A stretch of 64,000 bases of DNA from Sisyra terminalis (GCA_958496175.1 OY292277.1:5642001-5706000); one strand, 5' to 3'. Positions 49,832 through 63,683 are shown, counted from the stretch's first letter. The notes: a model not told the origin generated them from the sequence alone. A program made the numbers and translations.

Positions 49832-52175
49832 AGGGAAGTATGCATCCCTTAAACTGCATGTTCAACCCTTAAACGTGGTTTGTTTTGGGAAAAATTTGCA
49901 CAGCATGTACTGATAGCCTTGTACTTTCGATTGGCATCCTAAAAAAAATTTTTTTTAATCTGTCCATTTTCGTGAAAAATCACCGATGGTTAACCCACGG
50001 TTTTTTTTGGCGAAAAATCTTTTTGTTTCGAAATCGAAAAATATTGTTATATTATCGTTCTATACATTGTTACGAAACCGAAACTGCCTTTGGTTCGAAA
50101 ATCATCCCTTATATAACGATGGTACATGCAATTGTTGAAGAAGCCACGTTCGTCTCTCCCTCTTAGTGGGAAGTATGCATCCCTTAAACAGCATGTTCAA
50201 CCCTTAAACGTGGTTTGTTTTGGGAAAAATTTGCACAGCATGTACTGATAGCCTTGTACTTTCGATTTGCATCCTAAAAAAAATTTTTTTTAATATGACC
50301 ATTTTCGTGAAAAATCAACGATGGTTAACCCACGGTTTTTTTTGGCGAAAAATCATTTTGTTTCGAAATCGAAAAATATTGTTATATTATCGTTCTACAC
50401 ATTGTTACGAACCCGAAACTGCCTTGGGTTCGAAAATCATCCCTTATATAACGATGGTACAAGCAATTGTAGAACAAGCCACGTTCGTCTCTCCCTCTTA
50501 GTGGGAAGTATGCATCCCTTCAACTGCATGTTCAACCCTTAAACGTGGTTTGTTTAGGGAAAAATTTGCACAGCATGTACTGATAGCCTTGTACTTTCGA
50601 TTTGCATCCTAAAAAAAAATTTTTTTAATCTGACCATTATCGTGAAAAATCAACGATGGTTACCCCACGGTTTTTTTTGGCGAAAAATCTTTTTGTTTCG
50701 AAATCGAAAAAGATTGTTATATTATCGTTCTATACATTGTTACGAACCCGAAACTGCCTTTGGTTCGAAAATCATCCCTTATATAACGATGGTACAAGCA
50801 ATTGTTGAAGAAGCCACGTTCGTCTCTCCCTCTTAGTGGGAAGTATGCATCCCTTAAACTGCATGTTCAACCCTTAAACGTGGTTTGTTTTGGGAAAAAT
50901 TTGCACAGCATTTTCTGATAGCCTTGTACTTTCGATTGGCCTCCTAAAAAAAATTTTTTTTAATCTGACCATTTTCGTGAAAAATCAACGATGGTTAACC
51001 CACGGTTTTTTTTGGCGAAAAATCATTTTGTGCCGAAATCGAAAAAGATTTATATATTATCGTTCTATACATTGTTACGAACCCGAAACTGCCTTTGGTT
51101 CGAAAATCATCCCTTATATAACGATGGTACAAGCAATTGTTGAAGAAGCCACGTTCGTCTCTCCCTCTTAGTGGGAAGTATGAATCCCTTAAACTGCATG
51201 TTCAACCCTTAAACGTGGTTTGTTTTGGGAAAAATTTGCACAGCATGTACTGATAGCCTTGTACTTTCGTTTGGCATCGTAAAAAAAATTTTTTTTAATT
51301 TGACCATTTTCGTGAAAAATCAACGATGGTTAACCCACGGTTTTTTTTGGCGAAAAATCATTTTGTGCCGAAATCGAAAAATATTGTTATATTATCGTTC
51401 TACACATTGTTACGAACCCGAAACTGCCTTGGGTTCGAAAATCATCCCTTATATAACGATGGTACAAGCAATTGTTGAACAAGCCACGTTCGTCTCTCCC
51501 TCTTAGAGGGAAGTATGCATCCCTTAAACTGCATGTTCAACCCTTAAACGTGGTTTGTTTTGGGAAAAATTTGCACAGCATGTACTGATAGCCTTGTACT
51601 TTCGATTGGCATCCTAAAAAAAATTTTTTTTAATCTGACCATTTTCGTGAAAAATCACCGATGGTTAACCCACGGTTTTTTTGGCGAAAAATCTTTTTGT
51701 TTCGAAATCGAAAAATATTGTTATATTATCGTTCTATACATTGTTACGAACCCGAAACTGCCTTTGGTTCGAAAATCATCCCTTATATAACGATGGTACA
51801 AGCAATTGTTGAAGAAGCCACGTTCGTCTCTCCCTCTTAGAGGGAAGTATGCATCCCTTAAACTGCATGTTCAACCCTTAAACGTGGTTTGTTTTGGGAA
51901 AAATTTGCACAGCATGTACTGATAGCCTTGTACTTTCGATTGGCATCGTAAAAAAAATTTTTTTTAATTTGACCATTTTCGTGAAAAATCAACGATGGTT
52001 AACCCACGGTTTTTTTTGGCGAAAAATCATTTTGTGCCGAAATCGAAAAATATTGTTATATTTTCGTTCTACACATTGTTACGAACCCGAAACTGCCTTG
52101 GGTTCGAAAATCATCCCTTATATAACGATGGTACAAGCAATTGTTGAACAAGCCACGTTCGTCTCTCCCTCTTAG
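49832..52175. repeat. Hexamer-based HOR, copy 1: F-G-E-A-B-C-D
   Basis: F (49832) has CTGTCC and CACCGATGG. G (50167) has AATATGACC, CTACACATTG and GTAGAACAAGCC. E (50502) has TTTAGGG, GATTTGCATCC, A9T7 and TTATCGTG. A (50837) has GCATTTTCTGATAG and CATTTTGTGCCG. B (51172) has CGTTTGGCATCG and CTTGGGTTCG. C (51507) is 334 bp with a seven-T run and CACCGATGG. D (51841) has TATATTTTCGTTCTACAC. The next copies reuse these monomer types in the same order. Confidence 0.88.
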
Positions 52176-53849
52176 TGGGAAGTATGCATCCCTTAAACTG
52201 CATGTTCAACCCTTAAACGTGGTTTGTTTAGGGAAAAATTTGCACAGCATGTACTGATAGCCTTGTACTTTCGATTTGCATCCTAAAAAAAAATTTTTTT
52301 AATCTGACCATTATCGTGAAAAATCAACGATGGTTACCCCACGGTTTTTTTTGGCGAAAAATCTTTTTGTTTCGAAATCGAAAAAGATTGTTATATTATC
52401 GTTCTATACATTGTTACGAACCCGAAACTGCCTTTGGTTCGAAAATCATCCCTTATATAACGATGGTACAAGCAATTGTTGAAGAAGCCACGTTCGTCTC
52501 TCCCTCTTAGTGGGAAGTATGCATCCCTTAAACTGCATGTTCAACCCTTAAACGTGGTTTGTTTTGGGAAAAATTTGCACAGCATTTTCTGATAGCCTTG
52601 TACTTTCGATTGGCCTCCTAAAAAAAATTTTTTTTAATCTGACCATTTTCGTGAAAAATCAACGATGGTTAACCCACGGTTTTTTTTGGCGAAAAATCAT
52701 TTTGTGCCGAAATCGAAAAAGATTTATATATTATCGTTCTATACATTGTTACGAACCCGAAACTGCCTTTGGTTCGAAAATCATCCCTTATATAACGATG
52801 GTACAAGCAATTGTTGAAGAAGCCACGTTCGTCTCTCCCTCTTAGTGGGAAGTATGAATCCCTTAAACTGCATGTTCAACCCTTAAACGTGGTTTGTTTT
52901 GGGAAAAATTTGCACAGCATGTACTGATAGCCTTGTACTTTCGTTTGGCATCGTAAAAAAAATTTTTTTTAATTTGACCATTTTCGTGAAAAATCAACGA
53001 TGGTTAACCCACGGTTTTTTTTGGCGAAAAATCATTTTGTGCCGAAATCGAAAAATATTGTTATATTATCGTTCTACACATTGTTACGAACCCGAAACTG
53101 CCTTGGGTTCGAAAATCATCCCTTATATAACGATGGTACAAGCAATTGTTGAACAAGCCACGTTCGTCTCTCCCTCTTAGAGGGAAGTATGCATCCCTTA
53201 AACTGCATGTTCAACCCTTAAACGTGGTTTGTTTTGGGAAAAATTTGCACAGCATGTACTGATAGCCTTTTACTTTCGATTGGCATCCTAAAAAAAATTT
53301 TTTTTAATCTGACCATTTTCGTGAAAAATCACCGATGGTTAACCCACGGTTTTTTTGGCGAAAAATCTTTTTGTTTCGAAATCGAAAAATATTGTTATAT
53401 TATCGTTCTATACATTGTTACGAACCCGAAACTGCCTTTGGTTCGAAAATCATCCCTTATATAACGATGGTACAAGCAATTGTTGAAGAAGCCACGTTCG
53501 TCTCTCCCTCTTAGAGGGAAGTATGCATCCCTTAAACTGCATGTTCAACCCTTAAACGTGGTTTGTTTTGGGAAAAATTTGCACAGCATGTACTGATAGC
53601 CTTGTACTTTCGATTGGCATCGTAAAAAAAATTTTTTTTAATTTGACCATTTTCGTGAAAAATCAACGATGGTTAACCCACGGTTTTTTTTGGCGAAAAA
53701 TCATTTTGTGCCGAAATCGAAAAATATTGTTATATTTTCGTTCTACACATTGTTACGAAACCGAAACTGCCTTGGGTTCGAAAATCATCCCTTATATAAC
53801 GATGGTACAAGCAATTGTTGAACAAGCCACGTTCGTCTCTCCCTCTTAG
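52176..53849. repeat. Hexamer-based HOR, copy 2: E-A-B-C-D (1674 bp)
   Basis: Five monomers matching 50502-52175 at 1674 bp spacing, without an F monomer. The C monomer carries CCTTTTACTTTCG, which recurs in the C monomers at 55190 and 63224. The D monomer has CGAAACCG instead of CGAACCCG. Confidence 0.88.
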
Positions 53850-55858
53850 TGGGAAGTATGCATCCCTTAAACTGCATGTTCAACCCTTAAACGTGGTTTG
53901 TTTTGGGAAAAATTTGCACAGCATGTACTGATAGCCTTGTACTGTCGATTGGCATCCTAAAAAAAATTTTTTTTAATCTGTCCATTTTCGTGAAAAATCA
54001 CCGATGGTTAACCCACGGTTTTTTTTGGCGAAAAATCTTTTTGTTTCGAAATCGAAAAATATTGTTATATTATCGTTCTATACATTGTTACGAAACCGAA
54101 ACTGCCTTTGGTTCGAAAATCATCCCTTATATAACGATGGTACAAGCAATTGTAGAACAAGCCACGTTCGTCTCTCCCTCTTAGTGGGAAGTATGCATCC
54201 CTTCAACTGCATGTTCAACCCTTAAACGTGGTTTGTTTAGGGAAAAATTTGCACAGCATGTACTGATAGCCTTGTACTTTCGATTTGCATCCTAAAAAAA
54301 AATTTTTTTAATCTGACCATTATCGTGAAAAATCAACGATGGTTACCCCACGGTTTTTTTTGGCGAAAAATCTTTTTGTTTCGAAATCGAAAAAGATTGT
54401 TATATTATCGTTCTATACATTGTTACGAACCCGAAACTGCCTTTGGTTCGAAAATCATCCCTTATATAACGATGGTACAAGCAATTGTTGAAGAAGCCAC
54501 GTTCGTCTCTCCCTCTTAGTGGGAAGTATGCATCCCTTAAACTGCATGTTCAACCCTTAAACGTGGTTTGTTTTGGGAAAAATTTGCACAGCATTTTCTG
54601 ATAGCCTTGTACTTTCGATTGGCCTCCTAAAAAAAATTTTTTTTAATCTGACCATTTTCGTGAAAAATCAACGATGGTTAACCCACGGTTTTTTTTGGCG
54701 AAAAATCATTTTGTGCCGAAATCGAAAAAGATTTATATATTATCGTTCTATACATTGTTACGAACCCGAAACTGCCTTTGGTTCGAAAATCATCCCTTAT
54801 ATAACGATGGTACAAGCAATTGTTGAAGAAGCCACGTTCGTCTCTCCCTCTTAGTGGGAAGTATGAATCCCTTAAACTGCATGTTCAACCCTTAAACGTG
54901 GTTTGTTTTGGGAAAAATTTGCACAGCATGTACTGATAGCCTTGTACTTTCGTTTGGCATCGTAAAAAAAATTTTTTTTAATTTGACCATTTTCGTGAAA
55001 AATCAACGATGGTTAACCCACGGTTTTTTTTGGCGAAAAATCATTTTGTGCCGAAATCGAAAAATATTGTTATATTATCGTTCTACACATTGTTACGAAC
55101 CCGAAACTGCCTTGGGTTCGAAAATCATCCCTTATATAACGATGGTACAAGCAATTGTTGAACAAGCCACGTTCGTCTCTCCCTCTTAGAGGGAAGTATG
55201 CATCCCTTAAACTGCATGTTCAACCCTTAAACGTGGTTTGTTTTGGGAAAAATTTGCACAGCATGTACTGATAGCCTTTTACTTTCGATTGGCATCCTAA
55301 AAAAAATTTTTTTTAATCTGACCATTTTCGTGAAAAATCACCGATGGTTAACCCACGGTTTTTTTGGCGAAAAATCTTTTTGTTTCGAAATCGAAAAATA
55401 TTGTTATATTATCGTTCTATACATTGTTACGAACCCGAAACTGCCTTTGGTTCGAAAATCATCCCTTATATAACGATGGTACAAGCAATTGTTGAAGAAG
55501 CCACGTTCGTCTCTCCCTCTTAGAGGGAAGTATGCATCCCTTAAACTGCATGTTCAACCCTTAAACGTGGTTTGTTTTGGGAAAAATTTGCACAGCATGT
55601 ACTGATAGCCTTGTACTTTCGATTGGCATCGTAAAAAAAATTTTTTTTAATTTGACCATTTTCGTGAAAAATCAACGATGGTTAACCCACGGTTTTTTTT
55701 GGCGAAAAATCATTTTGTGCCGAAATCGAAAAATATTGTTATATTTTCGTTCTACACATTGTTACGAAACCGAAACTGCCTTGGGTTCGAAAATCATCCC
55801 TTATATAACGATGGTACAAGCAATTGTTGAACAAGCCACGTTCGTCTCTCCCTCTTAG
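53850..55858. repeat. Hexamer-based HOR, copy 3: F-E-A-B-C-D (2009 bp)
   Basis: This is the complete six-monomer form. The F monomer has TACTGTCGATTGG and ends with GTAGAACAAGCC. That ending belongs to the G monomer of copy 1, so this F appears to be an F/G fusion that removed one monomer. C and D repeat the private variants of copy 2. Confidence 0.88.
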
Positions 55859-58537
55859 TGGGAAGTATGCATCCCTTAAACTGCATGTTCAACCCTTAAA
55901 CGTGGTTTGTTTTGGGAAAAATTTGCACAGCATGTACTGATAGCCTTGTACTTTCGATTGGCATCCTAAAAAAAATTTTTTTTAATCTGTCCATTTTCGT
56001 GAAAAATCACCGATGGTTAACCCACGGTTTTTTTTGGCGAAAAATCTTTTTGTTTCGAAATCGAAAAATATTGTTATATTATCGTTCTATACATTGTTAC
56101 GAAACCGAAACTGCCTTTGGTTCGAAAATCATCCCTTATATAACGATGGTACATGCAATTGTTGAAGAAGCCACGTTCGTCTCTCCCTCTTAGTGGGAAG
56201 TATGCATCCCTTAAACAGCATGTTCAACCCTTAAACGTGGTTTGTTTTGGGAAAAATTTGCACAGCATGTACTGATAGCCTTGTACTTTCGATTTGCATC
56301 CTAAAAAAAATTTTTTTTAATATGACCATTTTCGTGAAAAATCAACGATGGTTAACCCACGGTTTTTTTTGGCGAAAAATCATTTTGTTTCGAAATCGAA
56401 AAATATTGTTATATTATCGTTCTACACATTGTTACGAACCCGAAACTGCCTTGGGTTCGAAAATCATCCCTTATATAACGATGGTACAAGCAATTGTAGA
56501 ACAAGCCACGTTCGTCTCTCCCTTTTAGTGGGAAGTATGCATCCCTTCAACTGCATGTTCAACCCTTAAACGTGGTTTGTTTAGGGAAAAATTTGCACAG
56601 CATGTACTGATAGCCTTGTACTTTCGATTTGCATCCTAAAAAAAAATTTTTTTAATCTGACCATTATCGTGAAAAATCAACGATGGTTACCCCACGGTTT
56701 TTTTTGGCGAAAAATCTTTTTGTTTCGAAATCGAAAAAGATTGTTATATTATCGTTCTATACATTGTTACGAACCCGAAACTGCCTTTGGTTCGAAAATC
56801 ATCCCTTATATAACGATGGTACAAGCAATTGTTGAAGAAGCCACGTTCGTCTCTCCCTCTTAGTGGGAAGTATGCATCCCTTAAACTGCATGTTCAACCC
56901 TTAAACGTGGTTTGTTTTGGGAAAAATTTGCACAGCATATTCTGATAGCCTTGTACTTTCGATTGGCCTCCTAAAAAAAATTTTTTTTAATCTGACCATT
57001 TTCGTGAAAAATCAACGATGGTTAACCCACGGTTTTTTTTGGCGAAAAATCATTTTGTGCCGAAATCGAAAAAGATTTATATATTATCGTTCTATACATT
57101 GTTACGAACCCGAAACTGCCTTTGGTTCGAAAATCATCCCTTATATAACGATGGTACAAGCAATTGTTGAAGAAGCCACGTTCGTCTCTCCCTCTTAGAG
57201 GGAAGTATGCATCCCTTAAACTGCATGTTCAACCCTTAAACGTGGTTTGTTTTGGGAAAAATTTGCACAGCATGTACTGATAGCCTTGTACTTTCGATTG
57301 GCATCGTAAAAAAAATTTTTTTTAATTTGACCATTTTCGTGAAAAATCAACGATGGTTAACCCACGGTTTTTTTTGGCGAAAAATCATTTTGTGCCGAAA
57401 TCGAAAAATATTGTTATATTATCGTTCTACACATTGTTACGAACCCGAAACTGCCTTGGGTTCGAAAATCATCCCTTATATAACGATGGTACAAGCAATT
57501 GTTGAACAAGCCACGTTCGTCTCTCCCTCTTAGTGGGAAGTATGCATCCCTTAAACTGCATGTTCAACCCTTAAACGTGGTTTGTTTTGGGAAAAATTTG
57601 CACAGCATGTACTGATAGCCTTGTACTTTCGATTGGCATCCTAAAAAAAATTTTTTTTAATCTGACCATTTTCGTGAAAAATCACCGATGGTTAACCCAC
57701 GGTTTTTTTTGGCGAAAAATCTTTTTGTTTCGAAATCGAAAAATATTGTTATATTATCGTTCTATACATTGTTACGAAACCGAAACTGCCTTTGGTTCGA
57801 AAATCATCCCTTATATAACGATGGTACATGCAATTGTTGAAGAAGCCACGTTCGTCTCTCCCTCTTAGTGGGAAGTATGCATCCCTTAAACTGCATGTTC
57901 AACCCTTAAACGTGGTTTGTTTTGGGAAAAATTTGCACAGCATGTACTGATAGCCTTGTACTTTCGATTGGCATCCTAAAAAAAATTTTTTTTAATCTGA
58001 CCATTTTCGTGAAAAATCACCGATGGTTAACCCACGGTTTTTTTGGCGAAAAATCTTTTTGTTTCGAAATCGAAAAATATTGTTATATTATCGTTCTATA
58101 CATTGTTACGAACCCGAAACTGCCTTTGGTTCGAAAATCATCCCTTATATAACGATGGTACAAGCAATTGTTGAAGAATCCACGTTCGTCTCTCCCTCTT
58201 AGAGGGAAGTATGCATCCCTTAAACTGCATGTTCAACCCTTAAACGTGGTTTGTTTTGGGAAAAATTTGCACAGCATGTACTGATAGCCTTGTACTTTCG
58301 ATTGGCATCGTAAAAAAAATTTTTTTTAATTTGACCATTTTCGTGAAAAATCAACGATGGTTAACCCACGGTTTTTTTTGGCGAAAAATCATTTTGTGCC
58401 GAAATCGAAAAATATTGTTATATTTTCGTTCTACACATTGTTACGAACCCGAAACTGCCTTGGGTTCGAAAATCATCCCTTATATAACGATGGTACAAGC
58501 AATTGTTGAACAAGCCACGTTCGTCTCTCCCTCTTAG
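55859..58537. repeat. Hexamer-based HOR, copy 4: F-G-E-A-B-C'-C-D (2679 bp)
   Basis: This is the longest copy, with eight monomers. It keeps separate F (55859) and G (56194) monomers as in copy 1. It adds C' (57534-57868), a 335 bp relative of C with the full T-run, CGAAACCG and ACATGC. A carries CATATTCTGATAG instead of CATTTTCTGATAG. C (57869) has GAATCCACG, shared with 61550-61883. Confidence 0.87.
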
Positions 58538-60879
58538 TGGGAAGTATGCATCCCTTAAACTGCATGTTCAACCCTTAAACGTGGTTTGTTTTGGGAAAAA
58601 TTTGCACAGCATGTACTGATAGCCTTGTACTGTCGATTGGCATCCTAAAAAAAATTTTTTTTAATCTGTCCATTTTCGTGAAAAATCACCGATGGTTAAC
58701 CCACGGTTTTTTTTGGCGAAAAATCTTTTTGTTTCGAAATCGAAAAATATTGTTATATTATCGTTCTATACATTGTTACGAAACCGAAACTGCCTTTGGT
58801 TCGAAAATCATCCCTTATATAACGATGGTACAAGCAATTGTAGAACAAGCCACGTTCGTCTCTCCCTCTTAGTGGGAAGTATGCATCCCTTCAACTGCAT
58901 GTTCAACCCTTAAACGTGGTTTGTTTAGGGAAAAATTTGCACAGCATGTACTGATAGCCTTGTACTTTCGATTTGCATCCTAAAAAAAAATTTTTTTAAT
59001 CTGACCATTATCGTGAAAAATCAACGATGGTTACCCCACGGTTTTTTTTGGCGAAAAATCTTTTTGTTTCGAAATCGAAAAAGATTGTTATATTATCGTT
59101 CTATACATTGTTACGAACCCGAAACTGCCTTTGGTTCGAAAATCATCCCTTATATAACGATGGTACAAGCAATTGTTGAAGAAGCCACGTTCGTCTCTCC
59201 CTCTTAGTGGGAAGTATGCATCCCTTAAACTGCATGTTCAACCCTTAAACGTGGTTTGTTTTGGGAAAAATTTGCACAGCATTTTCTGATAGCCTTGTAC
59301 TTTCGATTGGCCTCCTAAAAAAAATTTTTTTTAATCTGACCATTTTCGTGAAAAATCAACGATGGTTAACCCACGGTTTTTTTTGGCGAAAAATCATTTT
59401 GTGCCGAAATCGAAAAAGATTTATATATTATCGTTCTATACATTGTTACGAACCCGAAACTGCCTTTGGTTCGAAAATCATCCCTTATATAACGATGGTA
59501 CAAGCAATTGTTGAAGAAGCCACGTTCGTCTCTCCCTCTTAGTGGGAAGTAGGCATCCCTTAAACTGCATGTTCAACCCTTAAACGTGGTTTGTTTTGGG
59601 AAAAATTTGCACAGCATGTACTGATAGCCTTGTACTTTCGATTGGCATCCTAAAAAAAATTTTTTTTAATCTGACCATTTTCGTGAAAAATCACCGATGG
59701 TTAACCCACGGTTTTTTTGGCGAAAAATCTTTTTGTTTCGAAATCGAAAAATATTGTTATATTATCGTTCTATACATTGTTACGAACCCGAAACTGCCTT
59801 TGGTTCGAAAATCATCCCTTATATAACGATGGTACAAGCAATTGTTGAAGAAGCCACGTTCGTCTCTCCCTCTTAGTGGGAAGTATGCATCCCTTAAACT
59901 GCATGTTCAACCCTTAAACGTGGTTTGTTTTGGGAAAAATTTGCACAGCATGTACTGATAGCCTTGTACTTTCGATTGGCATCCTAAAAAAAATTTTTTT
60001 TAATCTGACCATTTTCGTGAAAAATCAACGATGGTTAACCCACGGTTTTTTTTGCGAAAAATCATTTTGTGCCGAAATCGAAAAAGATTTATATATTATC
60101 GTTCTATACATTGTTTCGAACCCGAAACTGCCTTTGGTTCGAAAATCATCCCTTATATAACGATGGTACAAGCAATTGTTGAAGAAGCCACGTTCGTCTC
60201 TCCCTCTTAGTGGGAAGTATGCATCCCTTAAACTGCATGTTCAACCCTTAAACGTGGTTTGTTTTGGGAAAAATTTGCACAGCATTTTCTGATAGCCTTG
60301 TACTTTCGATTGGCATCCTAAAAAAAATTTTTTTTAATCTGACCATTTTCGTGAAAAATCACCGATGGTTAACCCACGGTTTTTTTTGGCGAAAAATCAT
60401 TTTGTGCCGAAATCGAAAAAGATTTATATATTATCGTTCTATACATTGTTACGAACCCGAAACTGCCTTTGGTTCGAAAATCATCCCTTATATAACGATG
60501 GTACAAGCAATTGTTGAAGAAGCCACGTTCGTCTCTCCCTCTTAGTGGGAAGTAGGCATCCCTTAAACTGCATGTTCAACCCTTAAACGTGGTTTGTTTA
60601 TGGAAAAATTTGCACAGCATGTACTGATAGCCTTGTACTTTCGATTGGCATCCTAAAAAAAATTTTTTTTAATCTGACCATTTTCGTGAAAAATCACCGA
60701 TGGTTAACCCACGGTTTTTTTGGCGAAAAATCTTTTTGTTTCGAAATCGAAAAATATTGTTATATTATCGTTCTATACATTGTTACGAACCCGAAACTGC
60801 CTTTGGTTCGAAAATCATCCCTTATATAACGATGGTACAAGCAATTGTTGAAGAAGCCACGTTCGTCTCTCCCTCTTAG
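58538..60879. repeat. Hexamer-based HOR, copy 5, rearranged: F-E-A-C-H-I-C
   Basis: F, E and A are in the usual order. B is then missing and C (59543) follows directly. H (59877-60210) is 334 bp through loss of a G (TTTTGCGAAAAATC) and has TTGTTTCGAACC. I (60211-60545) combines the A-type TTTTCTGATAG with the C-type CACCGATGG and A-type CATTTTGTGCCG, so it is an A/C mosaic. A second C (60546-60879) has TTTATGGAAAAATT. Confidence 0.83.
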
Positions 60880-62218
60880 AGGGAAGTATGCATCCCTTAA
60901 ACTGCATGTTCAACCCTTAAACGTGGTTTGTTTTGGGAAAAATTTGCACAGCATGTACTGATAGCCTTGTACTTTCGATTGGCATCGTAAAAAAAATTTT
61001 TTTTAATTTGACCATTTTCGTGAAAAATCAACGATGGTTAACCCACGGTTTTTTTTGGCGAAAAATCATTTTGTGCCGAAATCGAAAAATATTGTTATAT
61101 TATCGTTCTACACATTGTTACGAACCCGAAACTGCCTTGGGTTCGAAAATCATCCCTTATATAACGATGGTACAAGCAATTGTTGAACAAGCCACGTTCG
61201 TCTCTCCCTCTTAGTGGGAAGTATGCATCCCTTAAACTGCATGTTCAACCCTTAAACGTGGTTTGTTTTGGGAAAAATTTGCACAGCATGTACTGATAGC
61301 CTTGTACTTTCGATTGGCATCCTAAAAAAAATTTTTTTTAATCTGACCATTTTCGTGAAAAATCACCGATGGTTAACCCACGGTTTTTTTTGGCGAAAAA
61401 TCTTTTTGTTTCGAAATCGAAAAATATTGTTATATTATCGTTCTATACATTGTTACGAAACCGAAACTGCCTTTGGTTCGAAAATCATCCCTTATATAAC
61501 GATGGTACATGCAATTGTTGAAGAAGCCACGTTCGTCTCTCCCTCTTAGTGGGAAGTATGCATCCCTTAAACTGCATGTTCAACCCTTAAACGTGGTTTG
61601 TTTTGGGAAAAATTTGCACAGCATGTACTGATAGCCTTGTACTTTCGATTGGCATCCTAAAAAAAATTTTTTTTAATCTGACCATTTTCGTGAAAAATCA
61701 CCGATGGTTAACCCACGGTTTTTTTGGCGAAAAATCTTTTTGTTTCGAAATCGAAAAATATTGTTATATTATCGTTCTATACATTGTTACGAACCCGAAA
61801 CTGCCTTTGGTTCGAAAATCATCCCTTATATAACGATGGTACAAGCAATTGTTGAAGAATCCACGTTCGTCTCTCCCTCTTAGAGGGAAGTATGCATCCC
61901 TTAAACTGCATGTTCAACCCTTAAACGTGGTTTGTTTTGGGAAAAATTTGCACAGCATGTACTGATAGCCTTGTACTTTCGATTGGCATCGTAAAAAAAA
62001 TTTTTTTTAATTTGACCATTTTCGTGAAAAATCAACGATGGTTAACCCACGGTTTTTTTTGGCGAAAAATCATTTTGTGCCGAAATCGAAAAATATTGTT
62101 ATATTTTCGTTCTACACATTGTTACGAACCCGAAACTGCCTTGGGTTCGAAAATCATCCCTTATATAACGATGGTACAAGCAATTGTTGAACAAGCCACG
62201 TTCGTCTCTCCCTCTTAG
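60880..62218. repeat. Hexamer-based HOR, partial: B-C'-C-D (1339 bp)
   Basis: These four monomers match 57199-58537 at an offset of 3681 bp (eleven monomers), including the C' monomer and GAATCCACG in C. The arrangement suggests a block ending in B-C'-C-D was copied and joined after the rearranged copy 5. Confidence 0.86.
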
Positions 62219-63571
62219 TGGGAAGTATGCATCCCTTAAACTGCATGTTCAACCCTTAAACGTGGTTTGTTTTGGGAAAAATTTGCACAGCATGTACTGA
62301 TAGCCTTGTACTGTCGATTGGCATCCTAAAAAAAATTTTTTTTAATCTGTCCATTTTCGTGAAAAATCACCGATGGTTAACCCACGGTTTTTTTTGGCGA
62401 AAAATCTTTTTGTTTCGAAATCGAAAAATATTGTTATATTATCGTTCTATACATTGTTACGAAACCGAAACTGCCTTTGGTTCGAAAATCATCCCTTATA
62501 TAACGATGGTACAAGCAATTGTAGAACAAGCCACGTTCGTCTCTCCCTCTTAGTGGGAAGTATGCATCCCTTCAACTGCATGTTCAACCCTTAAACGTGG
62601 TTTGTTTAGGGAAAAATTTGCACAGCATGTACTGATAGCCTTGTACTTTCGATTTGCATCCTAAAAAAAAATTTTTTTAATCTGACCATTATCGTGAAAA
62701 ATCAACGATGGTTACCCCACGGTTTTTTTTGGCGAAAAATCTTTTTGTTTCGAAATCGAAAAAGATTGTTATATTATCGTTCTATACATTGTTACGAACC
62801 CGAAACTGCCTTTGGTTCGAAAATCATCCCTTATATAACGATGGTACAAGCAATTGTTGAAGAAGCCACGTTCGTCTCTCCCTCTTAGTGGGAAGTATGC
62901 ATCCCTTAAACTGCATGTTCAACCCTTAAACGTGGTTTGTTTTGGGAAAAATTTGCACAGCATTTTCTGATAGCCTTGTACTTTCGATTGGCCTCCTAAA
63001 AAAAATTTTTTTTAATCTGACCATTTTCGTGAAAAATCAACGATGGTTAACCCACGGTTTTTTTTGGCGAAAAATCATTTTGTGCCGAAATCGAAAAAGA
63101 TTTATATATTATCGTTCTATACATTGTTACGAACCCGAAACTGCCTTTGGTTCGAAAATCATCCCTTATATAACGATGGTACAAGCAATTGTTGAAGAAG
63201 CCACGTTCGTCTCTCCCTCTTAGTGGGAAGTAGGCATCCCTTAAACTGCATGTTCAACCCTTAAACGTGGTTTGTTTTGGGAAAAATTTGCACAGCATGT
63301 ACTGATAGCCTTTTACTTTCGATTGGCATCCTAAAAAAAATTTTTTTTAATCTGACCATTTTCGTGAAAAATCACCGATGGTTAACCCACGGTTTTTTTG
63401 GCGAAAAATCTTTTTGTTTCGAAATCGAAAAATATTGTTATATTATCGTTCTATACATTGTTACGAACCCGAAACTGCCTTTGGTTCGAAAATCATCCCT
63501 TATATAACGATGGTACAAGCAATTGTTGAAGAAGCCACGTTCGTCTCTCCCTCTTAGAGGGAAGTATGCAT

Positions 63572-63600
63572 CCCTTAAACTGCATGTTCAACCCTTAAAC
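63572..63600. repeat. Two CCCTTAAAC elements 20 bp apart (representative copy)
   Basis: CCCTTAAAC occurs at 63572-63580 and 63592-63600, exactly 20 bp start to start, in nearly every monomer. A third CCCTTA opens the TATATAA motif at 63832. The word differs by one extra T from the CCCTAAAC of plant-type telomere repeats. A few monomers read CCCTAAAAC at the first position (30093 and 40467 regions). A telomeric origin is speculation. Confidence 0.6.
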
Positions 63601-63665
63601 GTGGTTTGTTTTGGGAAAAATTTGCACAGCATGTACTGATAGCCTTGTACTTTCGATTGGCATCG

Positions 63666-63683
63666 TAAAAAAAATTTTTTTTA
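63666..63683. other. A8T8 palindrome (representative copy)
   Basis: T-A8-T8-A forms a perfect 18 bp inverted repeat in the middle of the monomer. Every monomer has such an element, but the A and T run lengths vary (A6T9, A8T8, A9T7, AAAAGT8 in one subtype). Phased A-tracts bend DNA and such runs tend to exclude nucleosomes. The length variation explains much of the 334/335 bp difference. Confidence 0.7.
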
